DNA of 46,136 nt from a virus. The position numbers were made by a program, and so were the translations under genes. Location of the stretch: IMG/VR virus record IMGVR_UViG_3300020195_000045, positions 1 through 46,136 of that record; one strand, given 5' to 3'. The notes under the pieces were generated by a model. That model saw only the letters and a program-made list of their open reading frames with translations, did not search any database and was not told where the DNA came from. This document shows positions 28,380-37,450 of the stretch, in pieces; within the stretch, counting starts at the first letter, position 1, and each line of letters starts with the position of its first letter.

Positions 28380-28612
28380 TAGGTGATTGTCCCCGTTCCC
28401 GTGCCGGGGCCGGATACACCGGGGCCGGCCGTTACGCCTGCAACGCTCGTCACGGTCACGACGATGGCGCCGTTTGCTTTGATGTAGTCAATGACGGCTG
28501 TGCTAATGGCGGTCACGAGTTTATCGCGCTTGGTCGCATCCTCGGCGGCGCCGAGCTGCGCGGTCATTTGCGTAAGCATTGCGGCCTTGAGCCCTGCGGC
28601 TGTCAGTGCCAT
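28379..28612 (-). CDS. Small baseplate-cluster protein
   Basis: 77 residues: helical N-terminal part (AAGLKAAMLTQMTAQLGAAE ... LVTAISTAVIDYIKANG), a short strand region (AIVVTVTSVAGV) and a Gly/Pro/Thr tail. Found between spike and gp25-like genes in several myophages as a conserved hypothetical. The Gly/Pro-rich tail could cap the spike, but it lacks the PAAR motif. Confidence 0.6.
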   Translation of the reverse strand: MALTAAGLKAAMLTQMTAQLGAAEDATKRDKLVTAISTAVIDYIKANGAIVVTVTSVAGVTAGPGVSGPGTGTGTIT

Positions 28613-28617
28613 GCGCG

Positions 28618-29307
28618 TTACCTCTCGATGAAGACTCTTTCGGATAGTATACCGGACGCTGCCGAATCCAGATAGAACGCCTTCATGGTCGCCATTTCGG
28701 CCTTGGTTGCCGTCAAGGTCGCAACAAGCGTGGGGTGCGGGATCACCTGGCCCCCAACGCTATCGACGCCTGTTGGTGCAGTCTTGAGCGTGTCAATGAT
28801 GCTGTCGAGCTTGGTGAATATGTCGGTGAACAAGCTGACGAGCACGGTCCCAAGCACGCCCGGCTGATCCGGGTAGATGCCTGGGTACTCGCCACCACCT
28901 AGGTAGACGAGTCCGTTACCAATGAGCTGCAAGTTTGCCGGCGCCGACACGATAACGTCTTTCCCAGCCAAGCCACGAATGACCCGGTGGCCGTTCGCGA
29001 CGTCGGCGGGGATCTTGTCCTCATTGCTGCTCAGTCGCCCAATGATGTAGACCTCGCCGTCCGCGCTGTCGGTCGCGACGAGGACTAGGTCACCTTTTAC
29101 CGGGAGCTGGAAGCCGCCGGCTGACGGGCCGGTGCCGTCCCAGCACACTTCTGCGATGGCTTCCGTTTCGTCAGGAAGGATGCGGACAAGGGCGCGCGCC
29201 TTGCTCCGGTCCACCGTTACCTCCACTTCGTCGACGAGAGCACGCGCAATGACGATGCGCTTGTCCATCAGCACGTCGCGGAGTAGCTCAATATCAACGG
29301 CCTTCAA
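28618..29307 (-). CDS. Baseplate spike (gpV/gp5 OB-fold) protein
   Basis: 229 residues. The N-terminal half (VDRSKARALVRILPDE ... FQLPVKGDLVLVATDSADGE) fits the OB-fold of gpV-type spikes. RGLAGKDVIVSAPANLQLIG then follows, a short beta-helix-like segment of the spike shaft. The C terminus is helical. It is short for a full spike and has no lysozyme domain. The hub gene is next upstream, with a four-base overlap. Confidence 0.75.
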   Translation of the reverse strand: MKAVDIELLRDVLMDKRIVIARALVDEVEVTVDRSKARALVRILPDETEAIAEVCWDGTGPSAGGFQLPVKGDLVLVATDSADGEVYIIGRLSSNEDKIPADVANGHRVIRGLAGKDVIVSAPANLQLIGNGLVYLGGGEYPGIYPDQPGVLGTVLVSLFTDIFTKLDSIIDTLKTAPTGVDSVGGQVIPHPTLVATLTATKAEMATMKAFYLDSAASGILSERVFIER

Positions 29308-30677
29308 ATGCCAAGCCCCTTCCCGGATGTCTCGATGAAGTTGAGAAACTCCACCTCACAGACGAAACCGTTTTGTGCGTCCATGGTGAAGCTCACGGCC
29401 TTGGTGTAGAAGGGCATCGCCTTTTTACCAAGCTGCTGGGCGAAGACGTTGGCCACCTGGGATTGCCATTTCCGGTCGATCAGGTACTTCAGTCGCTCAG
29501 CCGCGTCAGCCTTTTCCTGGATCTTTTCCAAGTCGTCGATGCCAATGACGATGCTGACTGGCGTCCCCACCCGGAGTTGCAAAAGGTTGAAGTCGGCGTT
29601 GTCCTTGGTCGGCGCGCACATGTCGGCTGTCTTGAAGCGGCCTTCAATCTGCTGGCGCCCAAGTTCCTCGAAGATCTTTTCTCCAATCTCGATCAGATGC
29701 GCCTTGTCGCGCACGTTGGCCACTGCAAAGGCCAGGAAGGGCGCTAGGCTCTCTTCCTTGCTTTTGTCAATGACGACGCCGCCCGCTGACTGCTTGGCGA
29801 TCCTGACAGGCTCCCCGCCTTCGGGAAGGTTGGTCGAGTCTTTCGGGATCTCGACTTTAACAACTTCCTTTTGGATGACCGAGCGCACCACGACGTTAAA
29901 GCCCTTCTGGCGCCCCATCTTGCGCGTCATTTGTAGATCCGTGACGTTCCGACCGTAGACGAACTTGACCGCCTTCGACGAGTCGTAGAGGGTCCGAGGC
30001 TTCGTCAGGATCAGCTTGTCAAGTTCGATGTACGCAATCAATCCGGCCTTGCTGACAATGTCCTGAATGACATCCCAATATGTCTCGCGCTGCTTTGCGT
30101 TGCGCTTACCGGAGAGCTTCCCGAAGTCCGGAAAGAACTTGGCAAGGATCGGTAGGACAGGGAGGCCCGTGCGGTTCTCGACGAAAATATCCTGTGTGGC
30201 TTGAAGCGACTGGAGGATTTCGTTGAGCACCGTCATCACCGTTTTGTCGAGCGACACTAGGCGTCCAGGCCATTTGGCGTCGATCAGCAATCCGGTGAAG
30301 TCGCGGCCCTTGAGTTTGACCGAACGGGCGTTGTCATTGAATGTCATTTCGTCTTCGTCAGCGAAGCCCATGAACATGCGGTTATCGTCGGTCGGCTGGA
30401 TCTTCTTTGGTGCGCCGTCTTCCTCAAGGCGTTCCATGTCTTCCATGTGGATAGACACTTGGAGGGAGCGGATTGCGCGCGGGTCAAACGGGAACACCTT
30501 ATAGTCAAGCTCCAACTCGAAGGTGTCTGCTTCAGCATACGAATTTATGTTTACGTTGACGCGATTACCCTGCACCGGGACGGTATAAATCGCCTTCAGA
30601 AGCGGGTTCACGTCGTCGCCGAAGTTCTCCCAAACAACGCGGAGTGTGGCAGCTACTTGTGGGAAGAAAATCGCCAT
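29304..30677 (-). CDS. Baseplate hub protein (gpD / gp27-like)
   Basis: 457 residues. VNVNINSYAEADTFELELDY is the first strand of a tube-like hub domain. AIRSLQVSIHMEDMERL, SVKLKGRDFTGLLIDAK, LNEILQSL and TYWDVIQDIVSKAGLIAYIE, then KLILTKPRTLY and FVYGRNVTDLQMTRKMGRQKGFNVVV follow the late-control D order, where the protein forms the ring linking tube to spike. Its TAA/ATG overlaps the LysM gene. Confidence 0.8.
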   Translation of the reverse strand: MAIFFPQVAATLRVVWENFGDDVNPLLKAIYTVPVQGNRVNVNINSYAEADTFELELDYKVFPFDPRAIRSLQVSIHMEDMERLEEDGAPKKIQPTDDNRMFMGFADEDEMTFNDNARSVKLKGRDFTGLLIDAKWPGRLVSLDKTVMTVLNEILQSLQATQDIFVENRTGLPVLPILAKFFPDFGKLSGKRNAKQRETYWDVIQDIVSKAGLIAYIELDKLILTKPRTLYDSSKAVKFVYGRNVTDLQMTRKMGRQKGFNVVVRSVIQKEVVKVEIPKDSTNLPEGGEPVRIAKQSAGGVVIDKSKEESLAPFLAFAVANVRDKAHLIEIGEKIFEELGRQQIEGRFKTADMCAPTKDNADFNLLQLRVGTPVSIVIGIDDLEKIQEKADAAERLKYLIDRKWQSQVANVFAQQLGKKAMPFYTKAVSFTMDAQNGFVCEVEFLNFIETSGKGLGI

Positions 30678-31969
30678 TATTGTTTTGGAATCTCCAACAC
30701 TGAGCCCACCAACGGGGCAATGTTGCTGTCAGTGAGCTTGTTGTGGTCGTAGATGCTTTTCCACTTGTCCACGGTGGCGAAGTATTTCATAGAGATCGTT
30801 TCGAGCGAGTCACCCGACTTCACCAGATGCCGCGCCTTCGGAATCCCGAGCGACAGGGCCAGGAACGCAAATTGGTTTTTCATTTGGGCGAGGATCTGAT
30901 CAATCGACTTCCCGCCAGACACCGCCGCCGCCTTTTGCGACGTCGATACGTTGACGGCGTAGGCTGCGGTCTTAGCTTGGGCTGCGGCTTGCTGCGCGGC
31001 TGACAGCGTCGGCGCCTTCGACGTCGCGGTCTGCTGCTGCATGACATACTTGGCAGACATGACCGCGTTGGTTTCGCTCCAAGTCGAAGCAAGATCGTCT
31101 TTGAAGCTGTAGGCGTTGAGCGCGCCGACCTGGGCTTTGTACTTTGAGATTTTGGCTTGCGCGTACTTGACGAGCCCCACGGCTTTCTTGGCAAGCTTCT
31201 GCGCGTTCTCGGCGGCGCCAAGAACGCCGTCAACGAACTTGGTGACGACTGACAGCGCGGTAGCTACGTCTCCGATCAGAGCGTTGATCTCAAAGAAAAG
31301 GCCCGGCGAGAATGCTTCAAAGGGCATCAGCGCGTTTGCTTCCATGTCGGCCGCAGCCTTCATCAGCTCGCTATTGAGATCGAGCGGTAGTCCGAACTCT
31401 TCTTCGACAAACTTGCATTCACTAGGTGGCTTGTCGCCGATGATGAAAAGGTCGATGTCATAATCAAAGTCAGCGAGCGTCTTCATCTTGAGATCGGTCT
31501 TTTCGACGAACCCCCAGCGTACCCACTCGCCGAGCGTGAACTTGCAAAGGTTCCCGCGCTTCCTGAGCCCGTCCATTTCGTCGGCCATCATCTGTGGGAT
31601 CGACCGGAACATTTCGCCCATTTGGCCGGGCGGGTTGGCGTAGTGCTTTGCCTGGAAGCGTCCCGTGATCTTGGTGGTGTCCTCGCGGGCGCCAAGCACC
31701 TGGACGGTGGGCTCTGAGTTTCCTGGATACCATTCTTTCACGAGCGCCTGCGTGCCGCCGTAAGCGAACGGCTGGCGCGGTGACATGCGCCCGAGCAGTT
31801 TGATTTCTTTCAGCTCAGCGAGCCCAGGCCCGTACTCCGTGATGACAAAGCCTTCAGGGAAGTCCGGTCCCCGGTAGTCTGGTATGGACCCGAAGATGCT
31901 ATTGAACGGCGCCAGGAAGTTGGCAGCTTCCGCCGACAGGGGATTGGATGGATTGTTGATCAGCGGCAT
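30677..31969 (-). CDS. LysM-containing tail protein
   Basis: 430 residues. The C terminus HLVKSGDSLETISMKYFATV .. WKSIYDHNKLTDS...GSVLEIP is a clear LysM domain, as in myophage tail proteins between tape measure and hub (gp53-like / gpX-like). The N-terminal part (FPEGFVITEYGPGLAELKEI, PRQPFAYGGTQALVKEWYPG) is the structural domain, and an Ala/Lys-rich helical linker lies between. LysM here likely acts in baseplate assembly or contact with peptidoglycan. Confidence 0.8.
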   Translation of the reverse strand: MPLINNPSNPLSAEAANFLAPFNSIFGSIPDYRGPDFPEGFVITEYGPGLAELKEIKLLGRMSPRQPFAYGGTQALVKEWYPGNSEPTVQVLGAREDTTKITGRFQAKHYANPPGQMGEMFRSIPQMMADEMDGLRKRGNLCKFTLGEWVRWGFVEKTDLKMKTLADFDYDIDLFIIGDKPPSECKFVEEEFGLPLDLNSELMKAAADMEANALMPFEAFSPGLFFEINALIGDVATALSVVTKFVDGVLGAAENAQKLAKKAVGLVKYAQAKISKYKAQVGALNAYSFKDDLASTWSETNAVMSAKYVMQQQTATSKAPTLSAAQQAAAQAKTAAYAVNVSTSQKAAAVSGGKSIDQILAQMKNQFAFLALSLGIPKARHLVKSGDSLETISMKYFATVDKWKSIYDHNKLTDSNIAPLVGSVLEIPKQ

Positions 31970-31973
31970 TGCG

Positions 31974-33917
31974 TTACCTCACGAGCCCACCGGAGAAGCT
32001 CCGGCCACTCGCTTGCGTGGGGTTCTTGCCCAGCTCTCCGATGACCTTGACGAACGACGCCGCGATGCGGTCAGGCTCCATGTTCTCTTTGAAGTCCTGG
32101 CGCACTTCGACTTTACCAATATTGGTGACGTGCGATGACGTGTTGTTGACGCTACCGTCCTCGCCGGGCTTGCCCATGAGCGATGCCTTGGAGAGATAGC
32201 GCGAGTATTCTTCTTTGAATCCGTCCGTGAAAGCGCCTTGAAAGTCGGCCTTGCCCGTGAGGATGTCGGCGAAGCTGAAGTCAGCGATGCGCTGTGCGAC
32301 GTTTAGGAAGCCTTCCATCAGTCCGGAGATTGCCGCGAAGACGTAGGTGAGCACGGTGGCTACTACCTTGAGCGCGTCGGACAGTAGGTAGAGCGCATCA
32401 GCAATAAGGCTGATCCAGCCACTTGTTTCAAATAGAGGGGCGATCAGATGTGCCAGCGTGTCGAACATTTCGGTAAAGGGCGCAATCAGCGGCGCGACAG
32501 CTTCCGACAGTTTGAGCGCAGCGTCGGTGATCTTCGCTACCATGCTGGGAAGCGCCTCGGCATCGTTGAGTTGGGCGATTCCGACAGCGCGACTGATCAG
32601 TTGGAAGATAGCGAATAGGATCAAGAACGGCACGAGTACCGCGTTGAAGATAAAGACGAGCGCGGCGCCGAGCACGCCGAACTTGGCGAGAATCAAAGCG
32701 ATAGCGCCGATGATAAGCGCCCACTTGAGCATTTTGGCAATCAGGTTGACGACGGGGTTGTTCACGCGCCCGAGAACGTCGGTGATGACTGAGAAGCCCA
32801 TAGCAAGCATGGCAAAGATCGGGTTGGCGAAAAGCGCAATGCGCGTGATCTTGGAAAGTACCCATCCGATGCCCATGAGCGCGCCACCAATGCCGAGTGT
32901 GCTCTCTGTCCTCTTGATGTCGTTCCCAAGCTGCCGGAGCTGAAGAAGCGACACGATCAGCTTGCGCGGGTCTTCCAGGAAAGGCTTCATCAGCTTGGCA
33001 ACGCTGGCGCCGATCTGCCGGCCGCTAGTTTCCAGCGTGGCGTTGACGTGCAGCAGGACGCCCACGATGGTTGTGCGAATCACCTGCCCGATCGGAATTA
33101 GGATACCGCGCAAGCCCGTGAGCTTGTCCTTGAGAATCTGCACCTGGTTCCCAATGGAATTGAAACGCGCACTCAGCACGTCGCTGTCCGCCGTGAACTG
33201 TCCGAGCGCCTTCCTGAGAAGGTCGATGCGCGTAGCGGCATCCTTGGTGTTGAATTCCTTCGTGCCGCCTGCCTTCGCAAAAGGCGACATGGCATCGGTG
33301 TCCTGGGCAAGTCGGCGGAAGAGCGTGTCGCCCATCGACGCGGCGCCTTCCATCAGGCGCATGAGCTGGCCTTCGATCTCGCCCGTGTGGAGGCCCATCG
33401 ACGGCGCTGCTTTGAGAAGGTTCCGGCTAATGTCGATGCCCGTTTCGAAGTTCTCGCCGGCCAGGCCCTTGTTGACGAGAGGCACCGTGATCAGCTTCGT
33501 CATCTGGAGTAGCTCTTGCTCAGGAAGACCGAACTTGGCTGCTTGATCGACGATCCTCCCAATGATCTTCTCGGAAATCCCCATCCTCTGATTGAAGGTG
33601 TCGATGGGGCCAGTCAGCTTGTCCCGGTTGGCTGACATGATGTTGGCGAAGGTCGCGGCGGTGTCGTTCAACTTCTCGGCAGAGCTTACCGCCATGCCGA
33701 GAAAGCCGAGCAGACTACCGCCGAGGCCAGGAAGGGAAATCCCCATGGATGCCGCGAACGAAGCGCCCATATACTGGACCGACGACATCGCGTTGTCGGC
33801 AGCCAGCGATATCGCGTTGATGCTGTCCACCATAGCGCTGCTGCCGGCAACGGCGGAACCCACATCGAAGCGAAACTCTGTCAATACCTCGAACGCTTTG
33901 ACCGCTGCCCCTGTCAT
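31974..33917 (-). CDS. Tape measure protein
   Basis: 647 residues, ATG overlapping the stop of the frameshifted chaperone (ATGA). N terminus AFEVLTEFRFDVGSAVAGSS, then long helices, Gly/Ala-rich membrane-like segments (about 395-465, IIGAIALILAKFGVLGAALV and neighbours) and more hydrophobic segments near 510-560, as in tape measures that enter the inner membrane. By the usual 1.5 angstroms per residue it predicts a tail near 95 nm. Position after the chaperone fixes the call. Confidence 0.9.
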   Translation of the reverse strand: MTGAAVKAFEVLTEFRFDVGSAVAGSSAMVDSINAISLAADNAMSSVQYMGASFAASMGISLPGLGGSLLGFLGMAVSSAEKLNDTAATFANIMSANRDKLTGPIDTFNQRMGISEKIIGRIVDQAAKFGLPEQELLQMTKLITVPLVNKGLAGENFETGIDISRNLLKAAPSMGLHTGEIEGQLMRLMEGAASMGDTLFRRLAQDTDAMSPFAKAGGTKEFNTKDAATRIDLLRKALGQFTADSDVLSARFNSIGNQVQILKDKLTGLRGILIPIGQVIRTTIVGVLLHVNATLETSGRQIGASVAKLMKPFLEDPRKLIVSLLQLRQLGNDIKRTESTLGIGGALMGIGWVLSKITRIALFANPIFAMLAMGFSVITDVLGRVNNPVVNLIAKMLKWALIIGAIALILAKFGVLGAALVFIFNAVLVPFLILFAIFQLISRAVGIAQLNDAEALPSMVAKITDAALKLSEAVAPLIAPFTEMFDTLAHLIAPLFETSGWISLIADALYLLSDALKVVATVLTYVFAAISGLMEGFLNVAQRIADFSFADILTGKADFQGAFTDGFKEEYSRYLSKASLMGKPGEDGSVNNTSSHVTNIGKVEVRQDFKENMEPDRIAASFVKVIGELGKNPTQASGRSFSGGLVR

Positions 33918-34368
33918 TGGTCGCCCCCATTCTCGGCTTTCAGGATTTCGCTGAGCGCGTCACAGAACGTCGTGAACTGATCCCAGCTTAGATCCATCAT
34001 ATCCTGGGGCCGCATCGACGAGTAGCGCGCGACCCATGCAAACTGCTTCCAAAGCAATTTGTTTAGGTCGGCAACATCTCCACCGTAGGCTTTTGCGCGT
34101 TTCCCAGGCTCTCCTCAATGAAGCCCCGGAGTTGCACGTACTCGGCTACGGTCATGAGGGAATCGAGGACTTCCTTGTCCTGTGGCTTGAGCACCTTCGC
34201 GTCAACGCTGACGATGATCATTTTCATCAGCTCGTTGGTGAGCTGCATCGAAACTGCGGTGTTGTTCCCTGCCTTTCCTGCGATCTCAGCGGCAAGGTTG
34301 AAGTCGCGAATCTGCATTTCGCGGACTACGATTACCTTCCCCGTCATCAGTGTCAGCTTGTAGTTCAT
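33914..34368 (-). CDS. Tail assembly chaperone, full-length frameshift product
   Basis: A -1 slip at GGGAAAC (34105-34099) joins the 101-codon first frame to a second frame giving about 151 residues. The extension reads RAKAYGGDVADLNKLLWKQF, then AWVARYSSMRPQDMMDLSWD, ending ENGGDQ just before the tape measure, whose ATG overlaps the stop. The heptamer is in phase as G GGA AAC, a canonical slippery form close to that of lambda G-GT. The long form would bind the tape measure during tail assembly. Confidence 0.85.
34063..34368 (-). CDS. Tail assembly chaperone, short form (G-like)
   Basis: 101 residues: MNYKLTLMTGKVIVVREMQI, an N-terminal strand region, then helices (TNELMKMIIVSVDAKVLKPQ). The normal translation stops soon after the slippery site. 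It is the first part of the two-frame chaperone, made in excess over the fused form. A GTTTAAAC palindrome and a ribosome site GGAGGAAACAAACG precede the ATG. Confidence 0.85.
   Translation of the reverse strand: MNYKLTLMTGKVIVVREMQIRDFNLAAEIAGKAGNNTAVSMQLTNELMKMIIVSVDAKVLKPQDKEVLDSLMTVAEYVQLRGFIEESLGNAQKPTVEMLPT
34099..34105 (-). promoter_or_regulatory. Programmed -1 ribosomal frameshift site GGGAAAC
   Basis: Phase is G GGA AAC (codons CTG GGA AAC). Reading shifts into the frame that runs to the tape measure start. A downstream stimulatory structure was not worked out. Confidence 0.8.
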
Positions 34369-34382
34369 CGTTTGTTTCCTCC

Positions 34383-34390
34383 GTTTAAAC
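34383..34390. repeat. GTTTAAAC palindrome, copy 10
   Basis: CGTTTAAACG 14 bases upstream of the chaperone start, between it and a terminator hairpin. Confidence 0.95.
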
Positions 34391-34413
34391 GTTGTCTAAC
34401 CTAGGTCTATGGC

Positions 34414-34442
34414 AAAGCGGGAAGCACCAGGCTTCCCGCTTT
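34414..34442. terminator. Hairpin between tube and chaperone genes
   Basis: Perfect 12-bp stem AAAGCGGGAAGC / GCTTCCCGCTTT, five-base loop, TTT end. Likely partial terminator that lowers chaperone and tape measure expression relative to the tube. Confidence 0.75.
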
Positions 34443-34498
34443 CATACCGGGAAAGAAACCGCGCAGTTGGGGTTGGACCAAGCTGCGCGGCGGTAGCA

Positions 34499-34921
34499 TC
34501 AGAGCATCTTGCGCCCGGAGCATTGAAACTCCATGCGCTTGGTGATCTTCTCGTTCAGGCCCGAAGCCTTGCGCCCCATCTTCCATTGGCAGTCGTAGTA
34601 GATCCACGACGCGGTAGTGCCGTCCGCGTAGTTCTCAGTGACGAGGAACGTGTAATCAGCAACGCCGATTCCGTTCAGGTTGTTGTTGATCAGGCCGTCG
34701 ATGAAGAAATCAACTTCCTTGTCTTTAACTTCCATCTCGACAGAGCCCGAAAAGCCCTCAATCGTTTGGTCGCCTTCAGGCTCAGCGGCGCCGACGTAGT
34801 AGCTTCGCGAGAAGCTAGAATCTTGGTTGATGTCAACGCTCGTGCAGTGAAGGATATTCGCCAGCGCGCCGTTCTCAAAGATTTTGAATTGGCCTTGGTG
34901 GCCCCGGATACTTGCCGTCAT
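34499..34921 (-). CDS. Tail tube protein
   Basis: 140 residues. IRGHQGQFKIFENGALANIL ... DINQDSSFSRSYYVGAAEPEGDQTIEGFSGSVEME follows the myophage tube pattern (start strand, then GD.tieGfsGsiE..v). Directly downstream of the sheath gene, as usual. It forms the inner tube inside the sheath. A GTTTAAAC palindrome lies 20 bases upstream of the start. Confidence 0.88.
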   Translation of the reverse strand: MTASIRGHQGQFKIFENGALANILHCTSVDINQDSSFSRSYYVGAAEPEGDQTIEGFSGSVEMEVKDKEVDFFIDGLINNNLNGIGVADYTFLVTENYADGTTASWIYYDCQWKMGRKASGLNEKITKRMEFQCSGRKML

Positions 34922-34941
34922 CTAAATCCCCTTGTGACCCC

Positions 34942-34949
34942 GTTTAAAC
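34942..34949. repeat. GTTTAAAC palindrome, copy 11
   Basis: CGTTTAAACG in the 38-base gap between sheath stop and tube start. Confidence 0.95.
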
Positions 34950-34959
34950 GGCGGCGTTA

Positions 34960-36420
34960 TTAGGCTTCCGTGACCGTGACCGTCTCGCCGATCTCCGCTT
35001 GCAGGATGATGTACCGCATGGAGCTGTAGATCCGCTGCTTGTAGAGGACATAGAAGAAGCCGAGGCCAATGGAATCGTCGGTGTTGAGCGAGTCAGTGTC
35101 GACGAGCTTCGCAACTCCGGTTTTGACTTCGACGTCCTTCGGAAGGACACCATCCCGCTCTTGCTGGGCAATGAAGGTCAGGAAGGCAGCCTTGACGGCA
35201 TTCCTGTTGCCCACGTTGTTGGTCGCGTTCTGGTAGTTCTTGAGGAACCGGCCAGTGCTCTGAGTCAGGAAGTCGGCCATCCGGCGGCGCAGGATCGAGA
35301 TCTTCGACGTGTCGAGGATCTGCGTGGTGATGCCCGACTTCAGCTTGAAGCCGATGTCGCTGTCGTACTCGAAGGCGCAGATGCCGGCGTTCTTGAGCGC
35401 AATGTAGTGCGTGCGCGTCAAGGTGTACTTGAGGCCGGTGACGCCCGCGAGGTACTGCGTGTTCTTTGCGAAGGCAGGGTCCACGGAGGGATGTGTGAGG
35501 GAGAGAATCGACGCGATCCAGGAGGCCGGATCAGTCGTCACTTCGACGCCCGCGATGACAGTCTTGACCGGGTTGAAGGCGTAAATCAGGCGCCCGTCGC
35601 TGTCGCGCTTGGTAGCCACCGCGACGATGGCAGCAGCGTTTGCGGTCGCGGCGACGTCGGTCGCGGGGACGCCGTCCGACATGACGCCAACTTTGTCCTG
35701 CATGTCGGCGCAATGGGTCTTGATGTACCCGTTGCGGGTGGCGTTGTTTTCGTCGAAGAAGATGATGCTACCGGCGCCCTCGACGCCGGCCTTGTCGATG
35801 GCCGTCTGGTAGTCCGCATCGGCAACGGTGCCGTCCGTGCCGGCTGCGAGAGCCGCAGCCACCGCAATGGTCGGCTCTTCGTCTTCCTGGACGAGCACCA
35901 CGGTCACCAGTTTGGAGTTGGCGAAGGGGAGAGCCGCCGCCGCCGTTGCGGTCGAGACGTCGTCGTAGATTTCGGTGGGTAGGGTCGCGTCGGCGTGCGT
36001 GTCTTTGATCGTGTACTTACGGCCGCTCGTCGTGGCTGCGGCAATGGTGACGGTGATCGAGTTGCCGCGCGCGCCGAAGTATTTGGCGGTGAAGGTGACG
36101 CAAGCGCCGCTGGCGCCGTCGACAGTCAGGAGAGCCTTGACGGCATCGGCGGCCACGACCCGGATCAGCTTCAGCGCGCCGAACTTCTTGTTTTTAAGCG
36201 CGATGCTCCCCTTGTAGGTGTTGCTCTTCCCGTACAGGTCTTGCAGCTCGCCCGTGCTTCCGATCTCCGTCAGGGTGGTCGGACCCGACGGGAACTGCCC
36301 GCACATGATAACGGTGTTGGTGGAAGCGCCCTGAATGGCCGATGGCGGCGCCGACTCCGACACCACGATTCCGTCGATGTCGTCGAAGTCCGCCGGGTTC
36401 GTGCTTCTGAAGATGGACAT
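34960..36420 (-). CDS. Tail sheath protein
   Basis: 486 residues. AIQGASTNTVIMCGQFPSGP ... DLYGKSNTYKGSIALKNKKF is the N-terminal surface domain. Later YILxQAEIGETVTVTEA-type C-terminal strand and FLTQSTGRFLKNYQNATNNV match the sheath core, which wraps the tube and contracts. The C-terminal 130 residues contain ISILRRRMADFL and GVLPKDVEVKTG, typical of the sheath subdomain. This gene shows the phage is a myovirus. Confidence 0.92.
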   Translation of the reverse strand: MSIFRSTNPADFDDIDGIVVSESAPPSAIQGASTNTVIMCGQFPSGPTTLTEIGSTGELQDLYGKSNTYKGSIALKNKKFGALKLIRVVAADAVKALLTVDGASGACVTFTAKYFGARGNSITVTIAAATTSGRKYTIKDTHADATLPTEIYDDVSTATAAAALPFANSKLVTVVLVQEDEEPTIAVAAALAAGTDGTVADADYQTAIDKAGVEGAGSIIFFDENNATRNGYIKTHCADMQDKVGVMSDGVPATDVAATANAAAIVAVATKRDSDGRLIYAFNPVKTVIAGVEVTTDPASWIASILSLTHPSVDPAFAKNTQYLAGVTGLKYTLTRTHYIALKNAGICAFEYDSDIGFKLKSGITTQILDTSKISILRRRMADFLTQSTGRFLKNYQNATNNVGNRNAVKAAFLTFIAQQERDGVLPKDVEVKTGVAKLVDTDSLNTDDSIGLGFFYVLYKQRIYSSMRYIILQAEIGETVTVTEA

Positions 36421-36432
36421 GCGCTGTCTCCT

Positions 36433-36993
36433 TTACGGAATAATTTCGTTGGGAGTCGTGAACACTAGTTCTGGCTCGTTGGTTATGACGTACTCAGTCG
36501 TCGTGCGGAGCGCCTTGCAATTCACTTCCATCTGAATCGTTGCACGCCACTCCTGCGTTGACGGCGCTTTCTCGTCGTCAATCCAGCGGTAGCCGAGCAT
36601 AGAGAACGCGGTCCAAACGTTGTGGTAATCGGTGAGCTGGAGGCAGAGCCCCTTGAGCGCGATTGGCTGTACCACCTGAATGAAGCGGTCCAGAATCGTA
36701 GCACGCTCAGGCTTGTTTCTGGCCCAGATATCCACCTGGACAGGAACGTCGTAATGGCCAATGACGTAGGTGTTGAGCGATGTGGCGGTTCCAGGGATCA
36801 GCACGCCCTGCGAGTGCATGTAGGGCGCGCACCGTTTGAAGCGGGGTTCCTGGGAAAGCAGGCTGATCGAAGGGAAGAGCAGAGCTTGGTTCTTGTCAGG
36901 CCACTCTTTGTAGACCGCAGCAACCCCCGACACGCCAGACAAAAGGTGTGTGGCGAGTGCGTTGACGACTGCCCTGGTGAACTCCTCAGCCAT
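36433..36993 (-). CDS. Tail terminator-like protein
   Basis: 186 residues from ATG 36993, which overlaps the upstream stop by eight bases. MAEEFTRAVVNALATHLLSG opens a helix. FPSISLLSQEPRFKRCAPYM, YVIGHYDVPVQVDIWARNKP and ERATILDRFIQVVQPIALKG follow, an alpha/beta pattern of tail-terminator proteins that cap the tube. Position before the sheath gene agrees. Sequence is divergent. Confidence 0.65.
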   Translation of the reverse strand: MAEEFTRAVVNALATHLLSGVSGVAAVYKEWPDKNQALLFPSISLLSQEPRFKRCAPYMHSQGVLIPGTATSLNTYVIGHYDVPVQVDIWARNKPERATILDRFIQVVQPIALKGLCLQLTDYHNVWTAFSMLGYRWIDDEKAPSTQEWRATIQMEVNCKALRTTTEYVITNEPELVFTTPNEIIP

Positions 36994-37450
36994 TGAACCG
37001 CTCAAATTCTAGTTTGATATTGTGCAGTATATCAGGAAGCGCGCCCGTCAGGACATGCTTAGGGGCCATGCCTTGTGCGCGGATCTTGTTTTGCGTGCCC
37101 CTGGCGAGCTCCCAGACGCGCGGGGAGTAGTCCGGCGGCTGGCTCCCATCTTGAAGGATGCGCTTAGCCCAGGCGAGGAGCGGGCCAATGGGTGGGGTGA
37201 ACGGCCGCGCGCCGTACTCGATGATGGGCGCGTGTGGGGCAAAGTTGCCAATCGACACACTCTCAGCACCTTCCTCAACCGCCCAGCTTGCCGCGTACTG
37301 GCCTTGATCGACCGGGCTGCGCTCTGCGAGCAGGGGCAGCGACCGATAGAGCCCACGAACCACTGCGGCCTTCTGGTCCTCAACGTGCGCGTCGGCGAAG
37401 CCCTTGATGGCGTCGGCCAGGTCGCTCAGGTTGACGGTCTGTCTCGTCAA
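36986..37450 (-). CDS. HK97 gp10-like head-tail protein
   Basis: 154 residues. RGLYRSLPLLAERSPVDQGQYAASW followed by SVSIGNFAPHAPIIEYGARPF has the usual gp10 pattern (sPVdtG...sW......v.N..pYa..iEyG). The protein works at the neck or in tail completion. Overlaps both neighbours by a few bases. Confidence 0.85.
   Translation of the reverse strand: MTRQTVNLSDLADAIKGFADAHVEDQKAAVVRGLYRSLPLLAERSPVDQGQYAASWAVEEGAESVSIGNFAPHAPIIEYGARPFTPPIGPLLAWAKRILQDGSQPPDYSPRVWELARGTQNKIRAQGMAPKHVLTGALPDILHNIKLEFERFNG

Noticed and set aside
34999-35982. 327-codon plus-strand open frame
   Set aside because: Antisense shadow of the tail sheath gene.
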